Below are positions 11,688-22,411 of a stretch of 64,000 nt of DNA, in pieces. The position numbers and the translations under genes were made by a program. Positions within the stretch are counted from its first letter, which is position 1. Every line of letters starts with the position of its first letter. The notes under the pieces were generated by a model. It was not told the origin of the DNA and ran no database searches. It worked only from the letters and a program-made list of their open reading frames with translations. Origin of the DNA: Eutypella sp. D-1 (lineage: Eukaryota; Ascomycota; Sordariomycetes; Xylariales; Diatrypaceae); NCBI GenBank assembly GCA_023313575.1, contig JAJTTP010000009.1, positions 1,426,001 to 1,490,000 on the forward strand, in the 5' to 3' direction.

Positions 11688-13392
11688 ATGGTTGCCGCAG
11701 TCCGAGTAGTGCCGAATGTGAGTTCTTCCAACCCAGGGATGGGGTTAACAGTCCAAAGGAATATTTTCCCATTGACACGCTTTCTAGGCGGCGACAAGAG
11801 CAGTGAGTCTTTTGAGGACAGTACAGTACACCCATCCGCCGTCATGTCCGTGCCATTCAAATCCGGGGCATCATCACAATCACGCGAGGCCCCAGGTAGA
11901 GAGGTATGCACAGAGGGCAGCGGCCGGCAGGCGCGGCTTCGCGTCCCCGCTAGACCCATCTCAGCAAAAAGAGTACGCATTCGAGATGGCAGCGTCCTCC
12001 ATTCGCTTCGGGCCCGGTTGCACCCAGGAGGTCGGCATGGACATGAAGAACATGGGTGCCAAGAAGGTCTGCGTCGTGACGGACCCGACCGTCAGGAAGC
12101 TCACTGCAGTGCGGCAAGTTGAAGAAGTCCTATCAAGAGAAGGTATCCAGTATGAGATATTCGACAAAGTCCGAATTGAGCCGAAGGACAGCTCGTAAGT
12201 CTTGCCCCCAGTCCCCACTTACGGGAGAGTTTTATGCCAATATACACCTTGATGTGGTGTGCAGGATCAAGGAGGCTATTGCGTTCGCAAAACCCTATCA
12301 GCCGGACGCGTATTTAGCTGTAGGCGGAGGCTCCGTCATGGATACCGCGAAGCTTATGAACCTGTACACGGAATATCCGGACGCGGACTTTCTGGATTTT
12401 GTAAACGCGCCGCTAGGTAACGGGCGGCCGATCGACAGAAAGCTGCGGCCGCTAGTAGCGATCCCGACCACGGCGGGCACAGGGAGCGAGACGACGGGGA
12501 CGGCCATCTTCGACCTGGTGGCCAAGCGGGCGAAGACGGGTATCGCCCACCGCAACCTGAAGCCAACTTTGGGATTGTGTGATCCACTTAACACTAAGAC
12601 CATGCCTTCCGCCGTTAAGGCTAGCTCTGGGCTCGACGTGTTGTGCCACTCCCTCGAGTCCTGGACTGCCATCCCCTTCAACGAGCGGATACCCCGACCC
12701 ACCAATCCAATCCTGAGGCCCGCGTACCAGGGTGCAAACCCCATCAGCGACATTTTCTCGCTCAGTGCCCTCCGGAGCACTGTCAAGTACCTTCCGCGGG
12801 CGGTGAAAGACCCGGAGGATTTCGAAGCCCAGAGCGAGATGCTGCTCGCAGCCACTCTTGCCGGTGTCGGCTTCGGTAATGCGGGCGTCCACTTGTGTCA
12901 CGGTACGAGAAACCCTTAATACCCAACCCCACGTACATATCGTCACTAACCACTCTGGACCTAGGCATGTCCTACCCCATCTCCGGCCAGAACCCGGGGT
13001 ATCAGCACGCGGGGTATGAGGTGGACACACCGCTGATCCCGCACGGTGTTACGGTAGCGGTGTCATCGCCAGCAGTGTTCCGATTCACGGCGGCGTCGAA
13101 CCCGGAGAGGCATCTGGCGGCAGCTGAAGCCTTCGGCAAGGACGTCAGCCGCGTGCGGCGCGAGGACGCCGGGCGCGTGCTCGCCGATGCCCTGACCGAG
13201 TTTCTAGCCGACCTCGGCGACCAGCCTGCAGGGCTTCGCGACCTTGGCTTCGGTCCCGAGCACCTCGACGCACTTGTCGAAGGCACCATACCTCAAGCCC
13301 GTGTCCTCATGCTCGCCCCCGGCCTCGACAAGGAGCTCCAGCGCGAGAGGGAGCAACTGCGTGCGCTCTTCGAGGATGCCATGACACATTAG
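11688..13392 (+). CDS. Hydroxyacid-oxoacid transhydrogenase, mitochondrial (ADHFE1/HOT type, iron-containing ADH)
   Basis: This enzyme of the iron-dependent alcohol dehydrogenase superfamily is known in animals to couple oxidation of 4-hydroxybutyrate to reduction of 2-oxoglutarate. Exons: 11688-11717, 11788-12194, 12265-12902, 12965-13392; 1503 nt, 500 residues. The first exon encodes only ten residues; joined to exon 2 it gives an Arg-rich, acid-free N-terminus (MVAAVRVV...RAVSLLRTV) that looks like a mitochondrial presequence. No in-frame ATG exists in exon 2 before the conserved FEMAASSIRFGPG block, which supports the extra exon. Further motifs are GGGSVMDTAK (about 165-175, nucleotide binding), TTAGTGSETTGTA, and the metal-site regions GLDVLCHSLE and HLCHGMSYPISG, the latter spanning the last intron. 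Fungal function is inferred from the animal enzyme. Confidence 0.9.
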
Positions 13393-13672
13393 CGGGCTAC
13401 TATGTCATGCGACCTTTCTTCCCCTTGTTTAGGATGGAACATGGGGGGCGCCAATATTAATGAGACGCGTGGCCAATCTGTATTTTTGGTAGGTAAGCAG
13501 CGGATGAGACGGTTTAGTTTGGCACTTAGCATTGCATTATGTGAGGTTAATAAAATTATCTTCTAGTATATAACATGGAGACTTAAGCAGGCTGGCTATA
13601 GTACAAAATATGCATACACATATATATATACATAAAGAAAATGATGGGACTTGGGAATCTAGTCAGTGTATA

Positions 13673-15342
13673 TCATGATGCAGTGGCTAGTTGCCTGGTC
13701 AACTTCTCGATATTCGCGACGAATCGCTCGCCGAAGGCAGCCTCAATAGCGCAGTCCTGCCAGCTGAACGACACGACAAGGTCCCCGCCTTTCACCGCTA
13801 TGGGCGCGACGACTAACGCCACCGCCGGCATCTCGGCGCTGAGAACGAATTCGGCGTGGTCGATGGACCAGGACCCATGTGGAATATCCGTTCTGTTATC
13901 CCGGTCTCTTTCCTGTCCTTGCCGCTGTGATTCTGGTGTGGCGGCGCCCAAAGTACCGTCCAGGACTCCCAGGTTCGTAACGCGCCACGAATCCCCCCGG
14001 GGCTTCTGGCTTAGTTCCTGCACATACGTCCTCCAGTCCGGGACGAACTTCATCATGCCAGTGATGTCGTTCCGGATGCCCAAGCTTATTCTGGTCTCGA
14101 TCTCGCTACGCACGGTTACCGCAACTTGCCATATCAACGTTTTGAGCTCCGTATCGAGGGGGGCTTCATCATTACTAGCATCATTGTCGCGCACTAGACA
14201 ACGCATCCTGGCGGCGATCTCCTTCCCGAACCGGTGCTCTATAGACGACACGAGGTTTGCCAGAGTTTTGTTAGGCTCAAGCCAGGGGTACGCCGGTGAC
14301 CTGGATGGCAGAAACGGGCGCATGTTGAGGGCAGTGCTCGCCACGAAGGCGGGGGCTTCACGCTTGTCTAGCTGCGCGGCTAGCGTGGCGAAACATAGGG
14401 CATGGAACAGTCCCGTCAGAGTCGTTTTGTGCGCCCTACACCCCACCAGGACGCGGGCCAAGTCGTCACGGTTGAGACTGAAAGTCCGGAACTCCGTCTT
14501 GTAGGTAGAGGGCCGGATCGGCGCCCACGTCGCCTGTGTCGACCGATCCGATCTTAATATAGCCGGCCGCGCGTGCCATAACTCCTTGAAAATATAATCG
14601 GCGGATATGGGGAATTTGGTGAGGTCTTGCTGTGCAGGCGGGAAGCGCTCCGCTATCGTCGCCGCAGGCAATTTTAAGATACGGTCTTTCAAAACTGGTA
14701 GCGCTTTCTTGTTGTCGTCGTTGCTAGTCTCGTTTAATAGATACTTAAGCAGGTACTGGTGGAAAATCTTGCCTCCCATCCCGTCGTGGTTTGCATGGTT
14801 CCACGAGTAGACAACCTGCAAGGATTCTGCTTCCGTTGACCGGTGAAGGATGGTTATCCTCCAGCAAGGCCGAGACTCAAGGTTGGTAAACTCTGCGTCG
14901 AGATGATGTTGCATGACGTCCTTATATAAAGGGTCCAACTCTGCCACATCTTCGACGGATTTCCACTCAACGTGATGGCGGAAGTCGATGCTCTCGAGCG
15001 GCGTCCACGCGGGCTTCCTGGAATTTGCAGCAATCAGCCCGACTTGCAGAAGCGGGTGCTCAAGGACAGTCCGGGCTATGGCAGACTCGAAGGTTTTCCG
15101 TAGCTTCTCGCGGCACTCCAGACCCCACAACGCCCGAGGTACTGCGTAGCGGCAACTCACGACGGTGCCGCGATATTGTCCCAACGTATGCATTGCTGAT
15201 TGATACATTTCACTGAAAATAATTTCAATTAGTTAACAAGTTTTGTGGGAAATTGTCATGTTACTTACTTGGGTCCCAGCTTGCGAACAATTTTGGTGGC
15301 TCCTTTTTTGGTTGCCCCCTTCTTAGTCTCAGCGATAGACAT
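13673..15342 (-). CDS. Alcohol-acetyltransferase-like acyltransferase
   Basis: Exons: 15342-15269 and 15212-13673; intron 15213-15268 (56 nt, GTAAGT...TTTCAG); 537 residues. Exon 1 encodes a lysine-rich leader (MSIAETKKGATKKG) and ends in KLGP; exon 2 continues NEMYQSAMHTLGQYRG, which matches the start of AATase-family (Pfam alcohol acetyltransferase) proteins. HANHDGMG at about 164-171 is the HxxxDG catalytic motif of the CoA-dependent acyltransferase/condensation superfamily. The C-terminus (LVVSFSWQDCAIEAAF) also fits this family. A DFGWG motif of the BAHD plant type is not seen. It probably acylates an alcohol or other small hydroxyl compound; the acceptor is unknown. It faces the transhydrogenase tail to tail (280 nt apart). 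Confidence 0.8.
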
Positions 15343-16546
15343 CGCGATTAACGAACTCGGGTTTCGAGAGAAGAAAGGTACGTAAAGATTCCTGGTTTTA
15401 AGTACGAACGTGTAATTCGATGCAGATAATCAGAAGAAAAACTACCGTAATGTTGGGACTTGAACATCGAGAGGATTGAAGACACCATGTAGTTCAGCCC
15501 ACAACGTTATATATACATATGACAATGTGACCTCGGCTCCGTTTCCTGAATCACAGCCTGATATACATACGAAGATAACAGCAGTGCTCGAAACTTCTCC
15601 GTAGCTTTCACTGCCAAGCCCAGTACGGATTTCTTCATAGTAGCTGTGGCTTACTGTGGGTTGTATTTTCGAACAGCCGTCAGCTTCTCTAATACGTGTG
15701 AATACCTTCATTGCTAGCAAGATTTAGTGTGGTGAATGTCAATAGCCTATATCGACACAGTATCCATCAAGATCAATCAGACTGTAGACCTATGTTCAAG
15801 ATACCCAAAAGTTTTGACCTCTGCCCTCATACGAGGGAGCCCTTCGGACACTGGTACCCGCATTTCGCTTCCGCGGGATGCCGGCTCCGCTGCCCGCGGG
15901 CGCCGAGACCGAAGTTCATTCGACGGCATTAGTAGACCATCTCGGAAGCCGCCGAGGCACTTAGTGTGGCGCTATGGATGTGCCCGACTTCCATCCCCTG
16001 CTCGCACGTCTTGTTAGACACCCGTCTAGATTTAAATAAGTCAGGGAAAGGTGGTAAGATGAAGGCCAGAATCGGCACTTGAGATTTCTTACAGTGGCTT
16101 CGTCTCACGCCAATTCCTGCGTATGCCCAGTGGTACATCAAGGTAACAATCAGGCTACATATTTCCAGTAGTTGATAGCGATCATGCGTCCCACTAGGAT
16201 ATGAACAGCCTCATGCGCCCTCGCCATGGATGGATTATGGTGGCTTGTACTTACGACGCGTATATGTATAGCCAGGCATGCAGTAAGCGCACGGATGTCA
16301 TACCTAGTTATCGCTAGTGGTCACCGAACATATTTTCTCCTGCTCCAATTTCGAAAATGGAAATGTTTTATCTATATCTCTGTCGATGTTAACAATAATG
16401 CTTATCCGGGAATATAACTGGGTAGGTAGTCCTCTATACATAGGTAAGGTGGCGAATATATACAGCTCGAAATCAACACGCTTCGTCAATGATATAAAGG
16501 GGTTTTGGTTATGATAGTATTGAATAACTGTCGCTCAGGGTGAAAT
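15343..16546. other. Intergenic region upstream of the acyltransferase
   Basis: Small open frames (15442-16141) lack conserved features. On the minus strand a TATATATA-type sequence at about 15505-15515 lies about 165 nt upstream of the acyltransferase start and could be a TATA box. Nothing else is recognised. Confidence 0.4.
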
Positions 16547-17396
16547 CTAACACCTGGCAGGCCCAGGGGGCGCGATTTGTTTTAACTCGATCCCGCTCTG
16601 TTGTCCGCCGGTATTTCCGGCTGGAGCACCTCCACCAGCCGACTCCTGCAACACCGTCGCCCCCCGGAGCCACTCCCTCCTTTGTCGCCGCTTCTTCGTT
16701 GACTGGCAGCAACAGTCCACACAGCACCAGATAGACAAACAAATGCGATAACAACTAGTTGGGGTTCGATCTTGTTAGCGAATCGCGCGCAGGATATCGG
16801 CGCAAGACAACAGACGGCGACTTTTTCCGTTTCTTTTCCCGGGAAATACGTAGGGGACGGGAAGGAGCTTACCATATCCCCATGCTCAAAAACAGCGAGA
16901 GTTTGTCCGCCTCCTGCCAGGGCCATTCTTCCCCATCGACTCGGCCCCCGCGGGCCCAGTCGGTTAGGAGTATAGGGAAGACGGAGAGCATGGCGAGGAT
17001 GGCGATGACAACATCCTCGCAGGCCATAAGGCATGGCGGCGCGCGTGGGATGGTGCGCGAGGCGTCCAGCAAGCCCGCGAGCTCGAACAAGTCGGCTAAT
17101 ATGGCGACGACGGCCTGTAACTTTGGTTAGTACGTCACGTTTCCTTCTTCCATCTGCCCAGATGCATATGTAACGCTAGCTGACGATGTCTAGATCTGAA
17201 ACAAAAACCAAGAGCACAAGACGTAACCAAGGACACTCACCACTGCGATCGACATCCAGTACGTCTTGCCCGCAGAGTGCCAGTTGATACTTTCGTAGAT
17301 CAGATTGGCGAGGAGCGTCACCGAAGCGCCGAGAGCCACCGTGCGGAAAGCGGCGATCACGGCGGCGCCGGCCCCAGGGACTCGGGAGCGCGCCAT
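16547..17396 (-). CDS. Unrecognised four-helix membrane protein with Cys-rich fourth segment
   Basis: I do not recognise the family. Exons: 17396-17241, 17114-16873, 16754-16547; 606 nt, 201 residues; introns 126 and 118 nt with GTGAGT/GTAAGC donors and acceptors ending TTACAG and AACTAG (branch-like GCTAAC upstream of the latter). The rebuilt protein shows four hydrophobic segments: about 11-33, 46-70, 79-102 and 120-146. The last, formed across intron 2, holds eight Cys in 17 residues and is followed at once by a strongly basic stretch (KKRRQRR) and a Gly/Pro/Gln-rich tail, so the C-terminus is probably cytosolic. The exon 3 frame is supported because the nearest alternative acceptor would create a stop codon at the junction. 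It could be a small fungal-specific membrane protein; no function is claimed. Confidence 0.6.
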
Positions 17397-18564
17397 GAGC
17401 AGCAACTGGTAATAATTCAGATGCTTACCTGCTGTCTAGTAGGTTCAGCTCCGACTACGGTACATATGTACGCCTCAGCAGAAAGTATCGGCGTGCCTGT
17501 GGAAGGATATCGCGACGGGCGATATTCTATTTTAACTCCTTTTTGGTTGAGTACGCTTTTCGGTTTTGTCGCGTTTCATTGTGACGGGCATCGTATGTCG
17601 GAAAATTTCATTCGTACCGCTCGCGGTGCGCGCCAGGGGATCATGGCACCTACATTAGTTAGCCTGTAGAGCTCTGCTACACAGTCGGTGCCATCATCTG
17701 GTCCCTGCGACTTGGCGTCATAGTTAGGACCCCTAATACTCCGTAAGGTGGTCGAGAACGCGGTCAGGTCTGCCTTTTCAGGTCATTGGATTATTTACTG
17801 CTTCCCACTGCTTCTCGCCTCTACTTGATGGTCATGAGGTTTTGGTTATCTTGATCTGTCTGTTGATGAGCTCAGGGTCCAGACGTCATTCCCTACTGAT
17901 TGCAGCTTATCATCTATGCTCTAGAACTCTAAATGCTTTTTGAGTCGTGGATTTCGGGTTTTCGCATGCTGCGTAATGCTTCTAGGTATTGTCAGAATTG
18001 AAGACCGAGTAACATTGGCGGATATATGCGCGAATTAACATAAGATTTAGGCAACAAGTTAAGATGAGTTCAGTCAAGGCAGATCGGGGCGCATCTTGAA
18101 TTGCAGACGGATAACCGGCCCTTCATCTCGGCTGCCGGAGTCTGGAATCGTGTAATTAGTGCCTCCACCCACGTTTGCGGTATTAGGTGTTGTGGCAAGG
18201 CACCACCAAAAAAGGAGGGACCAGCGTGATACAGCTTCATTTCTGACACACGGAGGCTTATACCACACTGACATATTCATTTCCAGGAGGAAAGCTGTTA
18301 AGTTTTTGATGGAATTTGATCCATCGTCAATGCTAGATTACACGTGGCTGTGAGGCTCGAGTAAAGTGGGCAGCCGCGGAATGTTCTTAGGGGCTTCCAG
18401 GCGGCCAGCGCTCGTCTTCTGGCGCTTACAGGCACTCAGCCTCAATTGACGATCTGTGTCGGGTTCAATCCCCAACTCTATTTATCTTTATATTACATCT
18501 AATCGGCAACGACGATGATCTGCAGCCCGGCAGATCGGATCCCATAAGGCACTCGACCCCTCGT
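17397..18564. other. Intergenic region between membrane protein and dehydrogenase
   Basis: Promoter side of the membrane protein and 3' side of the dehydrogenase. No supported open frame. A B-box-like word at 18462-18470 lacks the rest of a tRNA. Confidence 0.45.
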
Positions 18565-19812
18565 TCAATACTCGGACGGGATAGTCGATAACTTCCCGCC
18601 ATCCAATACCTAAATGGAGACAGGTTAGCAATCGTCATTCAAAGCTACATGCGAATTATGTAGTATATAGAAAATTTGACAATTCGGACGTAGGGAAGCT
18701 GAAGGGCGACAGGGAATGAAGGAGTATCCGTCGCAAAATAAGCCAAACAAAGTCACAGTTCGGTCTAAGTGCCACACTCACCAGCACGAGGCCATTGCAA
18801 TAAGCGCCTGCCCTACTTGCCAGATACAGAATTGTGCCGCCCATCTCCTCCTCCCCGCCGTACTGCCTCGCGGGAATGTACATGGGATCGTCGATCGGCA
18901 CGTCGGCGGCGTCGCGGGAATCAGTAAACCCGCGCGTCATCTCCGTGGGGAATACTGCACGCCAGACGGCCGGATCAATCAGTCATTATCGAAAAACCAC
19001 CCGGGGAAAGAGAAGAGGGGCCATGAGGCCGTGACCCACCTCCTGGTGCAAGCGTGTTGACCCTAATACTGTGCGGGACGAGATTCGTGGCCGCCTGCTT
19101 AGCAAGGTGCGCGACGGCCGCCTTGCTGGCGGCGTACGCGGGCGCCGAGGTCCAATGTCGGCTATAGGCGGCAGCGCTGCTCGTGAAGATGACCTGGCTC
19201 TGAACCGACGGGACATCGCTGCCCTCCCTACTCTTTCCGGGAGAGGGGGCCCCGAAGCCGCCGCCCCTCACCGCCATCTTGTTGCCTGCGTCGAGTAGCT
19301 CAAGGAATGCTAGCATCGTGAAGAAGGAGCCCGTGGCATTGACATGGAGGGCTTCGGTAAACTCCTGTTCCGCCTCCACCGTCGCCGTCCCAGCGCCGCC
19401 GAAGAGAGTTCTGCGGAGCTCCTGGACTGACGTCGCGGGATTGTAAGCGACCCCGGGCCCGTGGATGCCTGCATTGGCAACCAGTAGATTGACGTGGCCA
19501 GCGTCGCGGGCAACAAGGTCCACGGCCGACTGGAGGGATGGCTTGACGCCGACATCACAGACCACAGGCACGATGCTCGGGTGCGTCTTGGCGGCCCTCT
19601 CGAGGACCTCCTTGCGCCGTCCCAGGATGTAGACCTTTCTAGCGCCAGCGCCAGCTAGGGCCTTTGCCATCATGAAGCCAATACCTGATACATGTTAGAA
19701 CCGGGACGGACTTTCCTCCTAAGCCTTCGAGGGGCCGTCGACACTTACCTGTTCCCCCGCCAGTCACGACGGCTATCATGTCGTCAACGCGGAACAGCCC
19801 AGAAGTGTCCAT
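18565..19812 (-). CDS. Short-chain dehydrogenase/reductase (SDR)
   Basis: Classical SDR of 308 residues. Exons: 19812-19749, 19684-19040, 18954-18782, 18609-18565; introns 64, 85 and 172 nt. The cofactor motif TGGGTGIG (17-24) is split by intron 1, NAG lies at about 92-94, the catalytic Ser at about 190 (SSAAAYS) and YAASK at about 205-209. The last exon is only 15 codons (VLDGGKLSTIPSEY), giving the usual SDR C-terminal DGG. An insertion rich in Gly/Ala (about 110-130 and 155-180) makes it longer than the typical 250-residue SDR. NAD(P) preference and substrate cannot be told; no acidic residue is obvious right after strand 2 (LGRRKE has Arg, which leans towards NADP). No signal peptide. Confidence 0.88.
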
Positions 19813-19968
19813 CTTGACAATGCGAAGGGAGCAAGTACAGCGGTGTGTTGTTGAAGAGTGAAAGATAATCAAAGTCCTGCCTACAGACAGCCGGAGACGG
19901 AACTTGAGAGTAAAATAGATGTTAACAAACTCCTAGTTATTTGGATACCCCTTGCCCTCCAGGGAGTC

Positions 19969-19976
19969 CTTATATA
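19969..19976 (-). promoter_or_regulatory. Candidate TATA box of the SDR gene
   Basis: TATATAAG on the minus strand, about 157 nt upstream of the SDR start codon. The spacing would need a 5' UTR of roughly 100-130 nt. It rests on sequence similarity alone. Confidence 0.35.
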
Positions 19977-20425
19977 CTACACAAGCACCAATCCATCCCG
20001 ATCCCAGTACAGAGAGTGACGTAACACAAAACGATTCTGGTAGGACGAGTTGTAAGATTATATGGGCACCTCCTTGTCTCCAATGAATCTGACAGCTCTT
20101 CCGCTCGTAACAAAGCCACTCAACGAAGTGACCAGCCCTTGGCGTAATCATCACTGGCCCCTCCGAGCCACGGCTTGTATCGGGGACCATTATATGCTCC
20201 TCATCGCGCGTATAGGGATGTCGTCAGCAACCTACCCCCGCAGGCTGGGTTTAACAGATCTGCGGAGGGGAGATGCCTTCACGTGAGGCGAGATGGCTCG
20301 GCGCGTCTACGTAAGATAGGGGGTTTATATCGGATGTCTCAGCTCTTGTGAATATACGACTTGGCAAATCACACTTGACAAAATACGCCTTAGGACTAGC
20401 GATGCTTTCTTGTGTCTAAAAATGT

Positions 20426-20445
20426 TTCAGTAACTAGTTACTGAA
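20426..20445. repeat. Perfect 20-bp palindrome
   Basis: TTCAGTAACT is followed directly by its reverse complement AGTTACTGAA with no spacer. It lies 149 nt after the amidase stop codon (both on the minus strand) and about 614 nt upstream of the SDR start. It could be a dimeric transcription-factor site or part of an amidase transcript end. Confidence 0.8.
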
Positions 20446-20593
20446 GGAGATTCTCATAGGGCGAATCACACTTCATCCATCTTCACGTACGCTTACCACG
20501 ACACGTCACACCCGACGTCCAGAAGGGTGCTAAGCTAAAACCACGGATAACGACTCCCAACAACGTAACTGATTAACACCGTCCCGCCTAAAA

Positions 20594-22411
20594 CTATTTA
20601 TCAATACCATCAAGCGGCACATTCTTGGCGCGAAAATTCGCGAACGCGGGCGTAGGGCGCCAGCCTGCAGCGTTTCGGCGGCGGCGATTCCAGAGGTCCT
20701 CGATGGCGCTGGCCCAGCGCACGAGCTCAGGCTCGCGCCACGCCGTGTGCTGCAGCGAGATGCTGACGGGGACGCCGTGCGCGTCGTCGACGCCCACCGG
20801 CACGCACACCATGGGATACCCGGCCTGCGCGGCGTACTGCTGGCCGACGTCGCGGCGGTCGCAGAAGAGCAGGGCGTCCAGGGGTTTGGTGGCGCAAATA
20901 GCGTTGTTGCTGTTGTTATTGTCGTTGTTGTTGCTATTATTGTGGTGTTTTTCCGGAGTTGGCCTTTTTGCCTCAGGCAGGGCGTCGTCCGTGCCGGCGT
21001 CGGTGGTACCCAAGTAAGGGCGGGCGTGGTACCCCCTCAGCGCGGCGTCGATCCCGTTCTCCCGCGTCTGGCGACGGATGTGCGCAAGGGCTGAGCGATA
21101 CGTCGCGTCCTTGACCCCCTTCGAGGCGGCGATCTCGAGGAAGTTGGACTGGCCGTCGGGGTACGCCGGGTGGACGCCGGGCACGCCGCCCTCGGTACCC
21201 GCGTTCTTCCTGTTGTACTCTATGACGTCCCCGAGGGACCGCACCGGCGAGTCCACCAGATCCCCCAGATAAGCGTTGATGCCGTTGTACGCGTCCACCT
21301 TGACAACCGTAAACTCCGACTTCGCCGGCGCGCCGTGCTCCCAGTCCCAGATGCCCTCCTCGTTGATTCTCTCCTCGGCGCTGGGGAAGTCTACCTCGAA
21401 GATCTCGGCGCCCGCCGCCCTGATCGCGTCAAGGACCCTGCTCGCCACCCTCTTGCAGCTAGGCGGCACCTTCTCCCAGCACCGCTTCATCGGCAGGCCG
21501 AAGCGGGCTCCCCGAAGAGCCTCCGCCGTAACTATGTACTTGAGATAAGAGCGGTCTTGTCTCCTGTCAGGCGTCATCGTAAATCTGTCAGTCTTATCCG
21601 GGCTGGCAATTGCTTCCAATACGGCAACAGCATCAGCCACCGTCCTGCCAAAAGCGCCGACCGTGTCCATATTCTCGCTAATGGGGATGACGCCGGACCG
21701 CGAAGTGAGCCCCACGGTCGGCTTGATACCCACGACGCCGTTCGTGGACGCCGGGCCGATTACGGAGGTGTCAGTCTCGGTGCCTAGGGCGACGGGCACG
21801 ATGTTAGCCGATACAGCGACGGCGGATCCGGAGCTCGAGCCGTGCGGTGTCCTGCGCAGATCGAACGGATTCCGCACCTGGCCGCCGCGCGGACTGTAGC
21901 CCGTAGAGTCGCGCTTGGACCGTGCTGACGCCCATTCACTCATATTCGCCTTTCCGAGTAAGACAGCGCCCGCGTCGCGAAGCTTCGATACTACGAAGGC
22001 GTCTCTGGGAACTATGTTCCCCAGCAGTGCCCAGGAGCCGGCTGTCGTCTGCATGGAATCCTTCGTGGCCATGTTGTCCTTCACCAAGATTGGAACCCCA
22101 TGCAGCGGTCCCCTGGTCTTCCCAGAGCGTCGCTCATCGTCAAGCTTCTCCGCTATGGCTATTGCGTCGGGATTAGTTTCGATGACCGCCTCTAGATACG
22201 GGTTGACGGCCCGAATCCGATCCAAGCAGAACTGGGTGTATTCTACATGGGTAAAGTGTCTGTCTTTAAAGTGCGATTGCAGTTGTAATACCGTGACTTC
22301 ATAGACGGGCCATCCGTTTAAAGTTCCTAATCGTAGAGGTTCTGGAACATGCCGTTGATCGGGCTGGCTTTGTTGTGGCTGGCATTTCATGGAACCATCC
22401 GAGCCTGACAT
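20594..22411 (-). CDS. Amidase signature family hydrolase
   Basis: Amidase-signature enzyme (amide hydrolysis through a Lys-cisSer-Ser triad), single exon, 605 residues from the ATG at 22411; the longer open frame upstream has no ATG. Visible motifs are GPLHGVPILVKDN with catalytic Lys at about 111, then HGSSSGSA at about 190-197 holding the cis-Ser near 192, and TETDTSVIGPASTNGVVGIKPT holding the nucleophile Ser at about 216. The C-terminal half (PMVCVPVGV, GVPVSISLQ) also fits. A strongly Asn-rich insert of about 16 residues lies near the C-terminal third. In the usual GGSSGG motif the first Gly is His here. No signal peptide is evident. Similar fungal genes are annotated as acetamidase- or glutamyl-amidotransferase-A-like; the substrate is unknown. 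Confidence 0.9.
   Translation of the reverse strand: MSGSDGSMKCQPQQSQPDQRHVPEPLRLGTLNGWPVYEVTVLQLQSHFKDRHFTHVEYTQFCLDRIRAVNPYLEAVIETNPDAIAIAEKLDDERRSGKTRGPLHGVPILVKDNMATKDSMQTTAGSWALLGNIVPRDAFVVSKLRDAGAVLLGKANMSEWASARSKRDSTGYSPRGGQVRNPFDLRRTPHGSSSGSAVAVSANIVPVALGTETDTSVIGPASTNGVVGIKPTVGLTSRSGVIPISENMDTVGAFGRTVADAVAVLEAIASPDKTDRFTMTPDRRQDRSYLKYIVTAEALRGARFGLPMKRCWEKVPPSCKRVASRVLDAIRAAGAEIFEVDFPSAEERINEEGIWDWEHGAPAKSEFTVVKVDAYNGINAYLGDLVDSPVRSLGDVIEYNRKNAGTEGGVPGVHPAYPDGQSNFLEIAASKGVKDATYRSALAHIRRQTRENGIDAALRGYHARPYLGTTDAGTDDALPEAKRPTPEKHHNNSNNNDNNNSNNAICATKPLDALLFCDRRDVGQQYAAQAGYPMVCVPVGVDDAHGVPVSISLQHTAWREPELVRWASAIEDLWNRRRRNAAGWRPTPAFANFRAKNVPLDGIDK

Larger units (their letters stand above)
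19813..20593. other. Intergenic region between SDR and amidase
   Basis: SDR promoter side and amidase 3' flank. It contains a perfect 20-bp palindrome (20426-20445). No supported open frame. Confidence 0.5.

Noticed and set aside
13641..14504. 287-codon open frame antisense to the acyltransferase
   Set aside because: It mirrors a well-supported gene; its sequence has no recognisable features.
15442..16141. Short open frames upstream of the acyltransferase
   Set aside because: No motifs, and they overlap presumed promoter DNA.
16582..17034. 150-codon open frame on the minus strand over the membrane-protein gene
   Set aside because: It crosses both exon 2 and intron 2 in another frame; the spliced model gives continuous hydrophobic segments instead.
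18462..18470. GGTTCAATC, a tRNA B-box-like word
   Set aside because: The T-stem has a mismatch and no matching acceptor stem or A-box lies about 70 nt upstream.
20625..21787. Long open frames antisense to the amidase
   Set aside because: Shadows of a GC-rich coding region; the amidase motifs on the other strand are decisive.
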